This document shows, piece after piece, positions 7,809 through 15,794 of a DNA stretch of 64,000 nt. The notes under the pieces are model-generated. The model did no database searches, was not told the origin of the DNA, and was given only the letters and a program-made list of their open reading frames with translations. The stretch is from an uncultured bacterium (GTDB taxonomy: Bacteria > Cyanobacteriota > Vampirovibrionia > Gastranaerophilales > Gastranaerophilaceae). How positions within the stretch are numbered: the stretch's first letter is position 1; each line of letters begins with the position of its first letter. The stretch lies in assembly GCA_949283255.1 (NCBI GenBank), contig CASDRS010000012.1, positions 1 to 64,000 on the forward strand, read 5' to 3'. The position numbers and the translations under genes were made by a program.

Positions 7809-9660
7809 TTAACTCTTCGATTAACTTATGATTTTTGTCAGCAAAATCTTTGCCTCTTGCTATTATAGCAAGTTTCAAGATATTTGCAAGATTGATACAG
7901 TGGAGAGATGTGAAATTGTCCGGTAGTCTAAGACTCCAGTTTGCATCTCCTGCTGTTCCAGGTCTGTTGTATACATCATAAATGTTGAAGTAGTCTGTGA
8001 AGAATATTTGAATATTTTCTGCTTTTGATGCAAATATTTCAACTAACTTTGTTTGAGCCAAGAATTCTGCATTCTTTGTTAATTCAACAATTAATGCATC
8101 TTTATCTGACCAGTCAGGGAAATCTAAATCTTCAACAAGATTTTTTACATGCAAATATCCCTCATGTGTATTTACAACTGAATCTGCCCACATCTTTATC
8201 GGCTCATTATCGTGTGTACCAACCATTGCCCAGCATTTTTCGTCTATATTTTTGCAACGATAAGGGTCAAGTGGTTTTTCAGGTTCAGTGAACTGAGTCA
8301 GCTTCATACCCTGAAGTCCGTATTCTTTCATTACGGCTGCTACAGGATTTGTTAAAGTTCCCAAATCTTCGCAGACAATTGAATCTTTATCCAAGCCTTC
8401 TTCTTTTGCAGCTGCGATAACGATTTTTTCAATTAAACGTCCGTATAATTTTATCTGTTTTTTAGAAAGTGTTTTTACACGTTTTTCTTTGTCCGCCTCA
8501 AGCTCCATGTCCAAGTCATCCATTGTTGCAATTGCAAATTTCTTTAAGAACGGATGTTCAGGAGAAGAATACAATCTTCCTGCACCTTCTTCGATTTTAG
8601 GTTTCTTACCTGCTTTGTATACCCATGGATCAATCAAGCCTACAATGTGGTCAATTCTTACACCACCAGGGTTTTCTTTGAACATTTTTTTGAATAAGTT
8701 CTTCATCAAAATGCCGCCTTCATCTAATGAGCCATCTGCTTTGTATAATTTTTCAGGGTTCATTACAGGAAATCCCCAAGCTTGACCGTCTTTTGAAAAA
8801 TAATCAGGAGGACATCCAAGTCTCCATCCATCAAGGAATAATGATTGATATGCCCAACAATCTCTATCTGAGAATGCTACCTGACGGTCTGCTATCATTT
8901 TTATTCCTTTTTTCTTTGCATATTCAGATGTCTTTTGGTTTTGCTTTGCTAGGACAAACTGTACAAATTTGTAAAAATCAATTTCATCTGCATATTTTTT
9001 AGAGATTTCTTCAATTCTTTTGCCATATTCAAGTCCTTCTTCGATTGATTTCGGATTGAATAAGTTTTTGTCCATTTCAGAGTTCCAAAGTGGCCAATAA
9101 TCGTTGCCGTGCTCTAGAGAAAGAGCTTCGTACAAGCTGTCTTTGTCAAGCCAAGAATCGTTTTCTCTTTTGTAGATTTCAAATTCTTTCATTAACTTTT
9201 TATCATTTCTTGCTTTAAAGTTATTCCATGCTTCTAACAAAGCTTCATCTTGTTTTTTATAAATATATGAGTATGCAGTTTTGTTTGTATCTTTATTAGG
9301 GTTATTATTTACAATGTCATTGAAGGTTTCAACAGACAATATATTTAACCATTCTTTTTCAGTAAGTTGTTTAAGGTCTATAAATAGCGGGTTGCCGGAA
9401 AATATTGTCCCTGTATATGGTGAAGAATCACATCCTTTAGTTTTGCCTGCAGGTCCAAGCTGAATTGAATTGAAAATTCCGCTTGCCCAATCTATTACTT
9501 CTTTCCCACCGTTGGAGTTAATGGTACCAAAGCCGGTGTTTTCTCCAGCTGCTGCAGGAAAGCTTCCTCCGTGTATAATAAAAGCAAAATTCTTTTTCCC
9601 TAACGCTTTTAATGCTTTTTCAATAGTTTTTGTCGCATTTTTTTCTAATGTGCAAACCAT
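7798..9660 (-). CDS. malQ: 4-alpha-glucanotransferase (amylomaltase, GH77)
   Basis: MalQ moves alpha-1,4-glucan chains between acceptors in glycogen or maltodextrin metabolism. The N-terminus has the GH77 pattern SPYTGTIFSGNPLFIDL. The catalytic residues are in GGVRIDHIVG (Asp nucleophile), IVCEDLGT (Glu acid/base) and the GTHDNEP Asp. At 620 residues it is longer than many bacterial amylomaltases (about 500), with the extra length mainly in Lys-rich insertions. The ATG at 9660 follows AAGGAG. It is first in a two-gene unit with the TPR-NHL protein. Confidence 0.94.
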   Translation of the reverse strand: MVCTLEKNATKTIEKALKALGKKNFAFIIHGGSFPAAAGENTGFGTINSNGGKEVIDWASGIFNSIQLGPAGKTKGCDSSPYTGTIFSGNPLFIDLKQLTEKEWLNILSVETFNDIVNNNPNKDTNKTAYSYIYKKQDEALLEAWNNFKARNDKKLMKEFEIYKRENDSWLDKDSLYEALSLEHGNDYWPLWNSEMDKNLFNPKSIEEGLEYGKRIEEISKKYADEIDFYKFVQFVLAKQNQKTSEYAKKKGIKMIADRQVAFSDRDCWAYQSLFLDGWRLGCPPDYFSKDGQAWGFPVMNPEKLYKADGSLDEGGILMKNLFKKMFKENPGGVRIDHIVGLIDPWVYKAGKKPKIEEGAGRLYSSPEHPFLKKFAIATMDDLDMELEADKEKRVKTLSKKQIKLYGRLIEKIVIAAAKEEGLDKDSIVCEDLGTLTNPVAAVMKEYGLQGMKLTQFTEPEKPLDPYRCKNIDEKCWAMVGTHDNEPIKMWADSVVNTHEGYLHVKNLVEDLDFPDWSDKDALIVELTKNAEFLAQTKLVEIFASKAENIQIFFTDYFNIYDVYNRPGTAGDANWSLRLPDNFTSLHCINLANILKLAIIARGKDFADKNHKLIEELSEI

Positions 9661-9702
9661 ATTTAACCCTTTCTCCTTATAGACTATAACAATAACAAGT
9701 TG

Positions 9703-9731
9703 ATGGTAGCATGAGTACTGAGTTTTTGCAA
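9703..9731 (-). promoter_or_regulatory. malQ promoter (TTGCAA, extended -10)
   Basis: On the minus strand TTGCAA (9726-9731), a 17-base spacer ending in TGC and TACCAT (9703-9708) give a good sigma-70 promoter with an extended -10, with a leader of about 36 bases before the malQ ATG. Confidence 0.6.
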
Positions 9732-9774
9732 GTGTCTCAAATCTAGTTATAATGGTCGATTTTTGTAAAGATGC

Positions 9775-9803
9775 TTGACTTTTTTTGAAATATCATATAG
9801 AAT
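9775..9803 (+). promoter_or_regulatory. Pseudopilin promoter
   Basis: TTGACT at 9775-9780, a 17-base spacer and TAGAAT at 9798-9803 are close to sigma-70 consensus. The resulting leader is about 100 bases long and carries a duplicated CTTAAGAG block at 9853 and 9891. Confidence 0.7.
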
Positions 9804-9913
9804 GCGTATTAGTATTGTATATATAACTAAAACACAACTCTTTTAGATTTATCTTAAGAGGAGAGTAAGAAAAGATTCGTACAAAGTTTACTTAAGAGAA
9901 AGGTGAAAAGATT

Positions 9914-10492
9914 ATGACAAAACGTTTCGGTTTTACTTTGGCAGAAGTATTGATCACACTTGGTATCATCGGTGTTGTAGCCGCAATGACTATGCCAACA
10001 TTATTGAATTCAACACAAGGTGCACAATATAGAACAGCTTACAAAAAAGCTTTGTCTGTATTGTCTCAAGCAGTTGTATTGAACGTAGCTCTTGATGATT
10101 ATGACTTGTCTCAAGCAACAAAATCAGGTTCTGATGGTGAAGCTGATGGAGCAGCATCTCTTTACAACTTGTTCAACAACAGAATGAACGTAGCAAGAGT
10201 TTGTGGTGCAAACGAAGCTTGTGCATCAAGTGACCAATGGGAAATTGAAGATGACGTTGAGTTTGGTAGTGCTGACAACTACACATACTTCTTCAATGAT
10301 GGTATTACATTAACATTCCCATCAGATGCACAAGGATGTACTGAAGGAAGCGCAATTGATGGTGCTGTTGAATGTCTTGGTATTATCGATGTTAACGGAA
10401 GCAAGAACCCTAACAGATTGGTAACTTGTGATAACGGTACAAGCGGTGACGATTGTAAGGTTACTAACCCTACAGATGTTTTACCCAGTTAA
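9914..10492 (+). CDS. Type IV pilin-like / type II secretion pseudopilin, frameshifted near its 3' end
   Basis: The N-terminus is a textbook class III prepilin signal: short basic leader MTKRFG, cleavage before F, E at +5, then a hydrophobic helix (FTLAEVLITLGIIGVVAA, ending in MTMP). The rest is a small Cys-containing, Asn/Asp-rich globular domain. A strong promoter and a compact terminator make it monocistronic and probably abundant. As written it stops at 10490-10492 after 192 residues. Dropping one T from the TTTT run at 10479-10482 would extend it to 214 residues, ending VLFGGK at 10556, directly before the terminator. Filament-forming function is inferred from the signal. Confidence 0.9.
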   Translation: MTKRFGFTLAEVLITLGIIGVVAAMTMPTLLNSTQGAQYRTAYKKALSVLSQAVVLNVALDDYDLSQATKSGSDGEADGAASLYNLFNNRMNVARVCGANEACASSDQWEIEDDVEFGSADNYTYFFNDGITLTFPSDAQGCTEGSAIDGAVECLGIIDVNGSKNPNRLVTCDNGTSGDDCKVTNPTDVLPS

Positions 10493-10559
10493 GATGTATG
10501 ACCAATCTATCGTTCCTAACACTCAAGCTGCAAGAGCTGTATTGTTTGGCGGTAAGTAA
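10482..10559 (+). pseudogene. Out-of-frame C-terminal tail of the pseudopilin
   Basis: In the next frame this segment reads YPVKMYDQS... to ...RAVLFGGK and stops at 10557-10559. It has no start or ribosome site of its own, and it joins the preceding pilin frame after a one-base deletion in TTTT. It is best read as the natural C-terminus displaced by an indel (real mutation or assembly error). Confidence 0.7.
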
Positions 10560-10594
10560 TTCGGGTTTAGTTAATTTAATTAGTTTAACTATAC

Positions 10595-10625
10595 AAAAAG
10601 CGGAATCAATTGATTCCGCTTTTTT
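10595..10625 (+). terminator. Terminator of the pseudopilin gene
   Basis: AGCGGAATCA and TGATTCCGCT form a perfect stem with a two-base AT centre, flanked by As upstream and six Ts downstream. The convergent ileS may also use it in reverse. Confidence 0.9.
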
Positions 10626-10680
10626 GTTACTTTATTATTTTATATCTAATCCGTTATCCGTTAGTTAAAAACGAAGATTT

Positions 10681-13491
10681 TTATTTTATGGCCTGTTCAC
10701 AATCTTCGCAAATTCCGTTACTGTTAAGTTTGCGATATTTCCAGCAACGTTCACATTTTTCTCCTTCTGCTTTTGTAACCCAGACTATGTAATCGTCTTC
10801 TTTGTATTCGTTAATTACATTTGCAGGTTTTTCTTCTGTGACGTAAGCCTGTGATGTGATAAATATATTGCATAATTCATCTTCATTTGCTTTTAATACG
10901 CTGTCATTTTTAGTATTTACATAAACAGCAACTTCAAGTGAACTTCCAACAAGTTTTTCTGCTCTTAAAGGTTCAATTGCTCTGCTTACAACTTCCCTTG
11001 CTTTAAGAATTTCTGTAAAATCTTGTTCTAATTTTTCATTATTCCATTCACTGTGTACTTTTGGCCATTCTGTCAAAAGTACGCTGATTATACCATCTTT
11101 TTGGCACTCAGGAGTATTCATCCATATATCTTCAGCTTGATGAGGCATTACAGGAACCAATAATCTTACTAATGTTTGTAAAATTTCGTACATAACAGTC
11201 TGGCATGCCCTGCGTGATATTGATTTTTTGCCTGCTGTGTATAATCTGTCTTTTACAATATCAAGATAGAATGAACTCAAATCAACTGCTGCAAAATTCT
11301 GTAACTGTTGGAAGTATTTATAAAATTCATAGTGTTCAAATGCTTCCGTTACGTTTTCAACAAGCTGATTTAATTTGTGTAGTGCAAATTTATCCAGTTC
11401 CTTCAAATCTTCATATTTCACGTAATCAACTGATGGGTCAAAATCAAATAAGTTTCCAAGCAAAAATCTTGCTGTATTTCTTGTCTTCTTAAAGATTTCA
11501 ACAAGTTGTTTTACAATGTTATCACCGATTTTTGTATCATTTCTGTAATCGACGGATGCAGCCCATAATCTCAAAATGTCAGCTCCGTAATTTTTGATAA
11601 TATCATCAGGTCTAATATAGTTACCTAAAGATTTCGACATTTTTCTGCCATCTTCACCAAATACAAAACCGTGAGTTAATACCTGTTTGTATGGTGCTTT
11701 CCCTTCAGTTGCAACTGATGTTAACAATGAAGATTGGAACCAGCCTCTATGTTGGTCTGAGCCTTCAAGGTACATATCAACAGGAGTTGTTCCTAATTCT
11801 GATGATCTTTTTTCTACAACAGCTCTCCAACTTACACCTGAATCGAACCATACATCCATAATGTCATTTTCTTTTCTGAAATGAACTTTTCCGCATTTAG
11901 GACATACAAAACCTTTAGGTAATAATTCTTCAGCACTGTATTTTACCCAAGCATCAGAGCTTTCTTTTTCAAAAATTTCTGCAACGTGATTGATAGTTTC
12001 ATCTGTTACAATTACTTCTCCGCAATCTTCACAATAAAATACCGGAATAGGCACACCCCAAGCTCTTTGACGAGAAATACACCAATCTGAACGGTTTTCA
12101 ACCATGTTAGAAATTCTTGCTTCCCCGCCTGCAGGAATCCATTTTACATCTTTGATTGCTTTCAAAGCTTCATCTCTGAATTTTTCAACTTTTACAAACC
12201 ATTGCGGTGTTGCTCGATATATTACAGGGTTTTTGCATCTCCAGCAGTGCGGGTAGCTGTGGCTTATATCTTGTTGTTTTAGAAGTGCTCCGCAATTTTT
12301 AAGTTTTTCTATAACTATGCTGTTGCCTTTATAATATGGTACACCTTCCAAATCTTTGTCATTTACTTGATCTGTCCAGCATCCACGGCTATCTAAAGGT
12401 GAAAATACTTCTATTCCGTATTTGCAGCCTACTTCGTAGTCCTCAAGACCGTGTCCCGGAGCTGTGTGTACAGAACCTGTACCTGCATCAAGTGTAACGT
12501 GTTCCCCTAAAATTATCGGAGATTTTCTGTTTGCTAGCGGGTGCTTTGTATTCAATAATTCTAAATCCTGTCCTGTGCAAGATCCGAGAACTTTTATGTC
12601 ACTTTCTTCCCACTCAACATCATTTAAGAATGAGCCAAGTAACTCTTGAGCTACTACGTAAATATCATTCTTATATTCAAAGAATGTGTATTCAAATCTA
12701 GGGTGCATGCTGATTGCCATGTTTGAAGGAATTGTCCAAGGGGTTGTTGTCCAGATGATTGCGTATAAATCCTTGTTACTTTCAAACCCTGCTGATTTGA
12801 ATGCTTTTTTCTTATCTTCTTCTTCAAACTTAAATCTTACGTATATAGAAGTTGATGTATGGTCTGCATATTCGACTTCCGCTTCAGCTAGTGCAGTTTC
12901 GCAGGATGCACACCAATATACAGGCTTAAGCCCTTTTTCGATGTATCCTTTTTTGTACATTTCTCCAAAAACTCTAACCTGTTCTGCTTCATATTCAGGA
13001 GCTATAGTTACGTAAGGATGTTCCCAGTCTCCCCAAACGCCAAGACGCTTGAATTCACTTTCTTGTCCTTTAAGATTTTTATGTGCAAATTCTCTGCATA
13101 ATTGACGTAATTCATAAGGTGTTACGGCATTTCTTCCGCCTTTGATGTTTTTTACGACTTTATTTTCTATCGGAAGTCCGTGTCCGTCATACCCTGGAAC
13201 GTAAGGGGCATAATATCCTCTTTGGGATTTGTATTTAACGAGAATATCTTTTAAGATTTTGTTTAATGCTGTACCGACGTGAATTTTTTCACTGCTTAAG
13301 TATGGAGGTCCGTCGTGCAAAATAAATTTGTTTGTTTTATCTCGTCCTTCAATACTCTTTTGGTAAATATGGTTTTCTTCCCAGAATTTTTGAATTTCAA
13401 GTTCTCTCACTGTAGCATTCGCTCTCATAGCTAATGTTGTCTGAGGGAGGTTCAAAGTATCTTTGTATTCTGTTTTCACGTCATTACTCAT
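10681..13491 (-). CDS. ileS: Isoleucyl-tRNA synthetase
   Basis: IleRS charges tRNA-Ile. The protein has HDGPPY near the N-terminus, the editing-domain motif GTGSVHTAPGHG, the KMSKS loop as RKMSKSLGN, and a C-terminal zinc site CERCWKY...CEDC. At 936 residues it is full length. The class I HIGH motif reads HVGT (in KIHVGTALNK), an unusual change of the second histidine, and the usual WDCHGLP is YDGHGLP. AAGGAT precedes the ATG at 13491. It starts six bases after the symporter gene, so the two are co-transcribed. Confidence 0.96.
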   Translation of the reverse strand: MSNDVKTEYKDTLNLPQTTLAMRANATVRELEIQKFWEENHIYQKSIEGRDKTNKFILHDGPPYLSSEKIHVGTALNKILKDILVKYKSQRGYYAPYVPGYDGHGLPIENKVVKNIKGGRNAVTPYELRQLCREFAHKNLKGQESEFKRLGVWGDWEHPYVTIAPEYEAEQVRVFGEMYKKGYIEKGLKPVYWCASCETALAEAEVEYADHTSTSIYVRFKFEEEDKKKAFKSAGFESNKDLYAIIWTTTPWTIPSNMAISMHPRFEYTFFEYKNDIYVVAQELLGSFLNDVEWEESDIKVLGSCTGQDLELLNTKHPLANRKSPIILGEHVTLDAGTGSVHTAPGHGLEDYEVGCKYGIEVFSPLDSRGCWTDQVNDKDLEGVPYYKGNSIVIEKLKNCGALLKQQDISHSYPHCWRCKNPVIYRATPQWFVKVEKFRDEALKAIKDVKWIPAGGEARISNMVENRSDWCISRQRAWGVPIPVFYCEDCGEVIVTDETINHVAEIFEKESSDAWVKYSAEELLPKGFVCPKCGKVHFRKENDIMDVWFDSGVSWRAVVEKRSSELGTTPVDMYLEGSDQHRGWFQSSLLTSVATEGKAPYKQVLTHGFVFGEDGRKMSKSLGNYIRPDDIIKNYGADILRLWAASVDYRNDTKIGDNIVKQLVEIFKKTRNTARFLLGNLFDFDPSVDYVKYEDLKELDKFALHKLNQLVENVTEAFEHYEFYKYFQQLQNFAAVDLSSFYLDIVKDRLYTAGKKSISRRACQTVMYEILQTLVRLLVPVMPHQAEDIWMNTPECQKDGIISVLLTEWPKVHSEWNNEKLEQDFTEILKAREVVSRAIEPLRAEKLVGSSLEVAVYVNTKNDSVLKANEDELCNIFITSQAYVTEEKPANVINEYKEDDYIVWVTKAEGEKCERCWKYRKLNSNGICEDCEQAIK

Positions 13492-13496
13492 CTTAT

Positions 13497-14843
13497 TTAT
13501 CCTTCTTTTACTTCAATTTCTTCTGTTGCTAATTTTGTTTTTTTACAATCTCGACTTGTTAATGTTCTTATATTTTTTGCGTCAAGTGTTGCTTCTTTTG
13601 TTTGGGAAACAAATTGTCTCATTTTATCATAATTGAAAACATTTTCCCATCTTGCAATTACTACTGTTGCAACGCAGTTTCCAATCAAGTTAACTGTCGT
13701 TCTTCCCATATCAAGAATTTGATCTATACCAAGCAATATTGCAACACCTACAATCGGAATGTTGAAGCTTGCCAGTGTCCCTGCAAGTACTATCAGAGAA
13801 GCTCTCGGAACTCCTGCTACCCCTTTACTTGTCAGCATAAGTGCAAGCATAATTATTATTTGCTGGTTAAGGTCAAGGTTTATTCCGACCAACTGTGATG
13901 AAAATATTACTGCCATTGCAAGATATAATGTACTTCCGTCAAGGTTAAAAGTGTATCCTGTCGGCATAACAAATCCGACAATGTTTTTCGGAACTCCAAA
14001 TCTTTCCATAATTTCCATAGCTTTAGGAAATGCAGCTTCTGAGCTGGCTGTTGTAAATGCAAGAAGTGCAGGTTCTTGAAGTGCTTTTATCAAACTTCTG
14101 AAAGATATATTTACAAGCTTGCAAGCTATAAATAAAACTACTACAACAAATAGTGCAAAAGCTAAATATAGAGCACCGATTACTTTAAAATAATTTTTCA
14201 AAACAGCCAACCCGTTTGCTCCAACGGTTGCAGCTATTGCACCAAATATCCCAAGTGGTGCAAAATACATTACATATTCGGTAAATTTGAACATTATCTG
14301 GGAAACTGAGTTTAGAAAATCCAATACCGGGCGAGCCTTTTCTTTACAAGCACACATTGCAACTGCAAAAAATATTGAAAATACTACAATCTGAAGTAAA
14401 TTTCCTTGAGACATAGCATCAAACAAACTTGTTGGGAAAATATTAGTAATCATTTCACCAACGGAAGTGTGCGCGTGTGTAGCTGCCATAAGTCCTGCGG
14501 TTTGCATCTGAACTGCGTGCTCTGATGTCCCCATTACAAACCCTACTCCTGGTTTGAATATGTTGGCCAAGCATAAGCCTATTGCCAAAGCCAAAGTAGT
14601 AACTACTTCAAAATAAACAATGGTTTTTAACCCGATTTTACCAAGACTTTTAGCATCACCGTGTCCTGCTATTCCCACAACTAAAGTTGCAAAAAGTAAC
14701 GGTGCAATTATCATTTTTACCATTCGCAAAAATATTGCAGCGAACGGATGCATTCTTACTGCAAAATCAGGGGCAAAATGTCCAACAAGTATACCCAAAA
14801 TAAGTGCTATAAATATTAGGGCTGTTAATTTAGAATGTTTCAA
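13497..14843 (-). CDS. Dicarboxylate/amino acid:cation symporter (SDF/DAACS family)
   Basis: This is a membrane carrier of the glutamate/dicarboxylate family that moves acidic amino acids or C4-dicarboxylates with Na+ or H+. It shows about eight hydrophobic segments, the serine-rich re-entrant loop TASSEAAFPKA, and the signature GFVMPTGYTFNLDGSTLYL. The substrate cannot be fixed from sequence. The start is TTG at 14843, preceded by GAGG with seven-base spacing. It leads a two-gene unit with ileS, an unusual pairing of uptake and tRNA charging. Confidence 0.92.
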   Translation of the reverse strand: MKHSKLTALIFIALILGILVGHFAPDFAVRMHPFAAIFLRMVKMIIAPLLFATLVVGIAGHGDAKSLGKIGLKTIVYFEVVTTLALAIGLCLANIFKPGVGFVMGTSEHAVQMQTAGLMAATHAHTSVGEMITNIFPTSLFDAMSQGNLLQIVVFSIFFAVAMCACKEKARPVLDFLNSVSQIMFKFTEYVMYFAPLGIFGAIAATVGANGLAVLKNYFKVIGALYLAFALFVVVVLFIACKLVNISFRSLIKALQEPALLAFTTASSEAAFPKAMEIMERFGVPKNIVGFVMPTGYTFNLDGSTLYLAMAVIFSSQLVGINLDLNQQIIIMLALMLTSKGVAGVPRASLIVLAGTLASFNIPIVGVAILLGIDQILDMGRTTVNLIGNCVATVVIARWENVFNYDKMRQFVSQTKEATLDAKNIRTLTSRDCKKTKLATEEIEVKEG

Positions 14844-14937
14844 TTTGGTACCTCAATAAGATTATATACCAAACATAGAATTCATTCTAATGTAATGCTA
14901 CATTTTTAATAAAAGTTAAAATAAGAAGCAGGACGCG

Positions 14938-15558
14938 TTATTCGTATTTTGTCTTCATTGTATCTTGTGTTGCATATTGCTTATATAATCTGCCTTCCGG
15001 AGTTATGTTGTATAGAAATAAGTTCGGGTCAGGACAGGTCTGCTTATCGTAAAAACAATCTTCACCTTTTCTTCTGTCTGTGGTCCTGAATACAATGCCC
15101 AAATCAGTATTAGTTGCGAAATTAGAAATTGGCAACTTCCATTTTATTCCGTCGGCAGATGTAAAATTCCAGTTGGCAGAAGATGAACAGTCGATGTTTG
15201 TTCCCGGATAAAGACTAAATTTGCTTGCAAACAGTTCGCAAAATTTTGTTTCCCCGCCATAGTATTTCCCGTTTTCCAAAACCTGGTCGGTATTTCTTAA
15301 CCCATAGATCATTTCTGTTTGTATAGTTCCATTTTCAAGGGTTGTGCTGACTTTTTTTACCGGATAGTAGTCATCATTGTTCACAATGTCTGAGACTGTG
15401 TGTTCAACAATATAGTCGCCTTTTTTGTGCAAAGTTTCGCTCTTATCTGGAATTACAAAAGTCATAACAGGCATAGTAATTCCGGCAATCATACCTACTA
15501 CTGCTAAGCAGATTAAAACTTCAGCTAGCGATATTGCTCTTTTTGTTCCATTAATCAT
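14938..15558 (-). CDS. Second type IV pilin-like protein, atypical cleavage site
   Basis: A short basic leader ending KRA is followed by ISLAEVLICLAVVGMIAG and then ITMP, the prepilin layout with E at +5. The residue before the cut would be Ala, not Gly. The C-terminal domain has several Cys residues (CSSS, CFYDKQTCPDP) that could form disulfides. I place the start at ATG 15558; a TTG at 15576 is possible, but would consume the GGAG likely used as ribosome site. It could be a minor pilin or a competence-type pseudopilin; the presence of dprA in the window fits transformation. Confidence 0.82.
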   Translation of the reverse strand: MINGTKRAISLAEVLICLAVVGMIAGITMPVMTFVIPDKSETLHKKGDYIVEHTVSDIVNNDDYYPVKKVSTTLENGTIQTEMIYGLRNTDQVLENGKYYGGETKFCELFASKFSLYPGTNIDCSSSANWNFTSADGIKWKLPISNFATNTDLGIVFRTTDRRKGEDCFYDKQTCPDPNLFLYNITPEGRLYKQYATQDTMKTKYE

Positions 15559-15794
15559 ACTCTTTCGTAACTCCAAGATTTAATTGTATTTCTTACTTAT
15601 ATATCCATTATAACCCCTTTTTTGCTTTTGTACAAGTAGGGTTTTTCTTTTGTATTTTTTTTGATTACATTTCGTAATATTATAATGTTTCATTCTTGCC
15701 TTTAGCCCTAAAATTGTACTAAAATAAAAATAAGTCATGTATTTATTGGGCATGGGTTTTTATAATAAACATAGGGATATAAACGGAGGTTAGT

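Noticed and set aside
10475-10492. Programmed +1 frameshift in the pseudopilin
   Set aside because: There is no in-frame stop next to the slip site, no stimulatory Shine-Dalgarno or structure; an indel in TTTT is simpler, though reads are needed.
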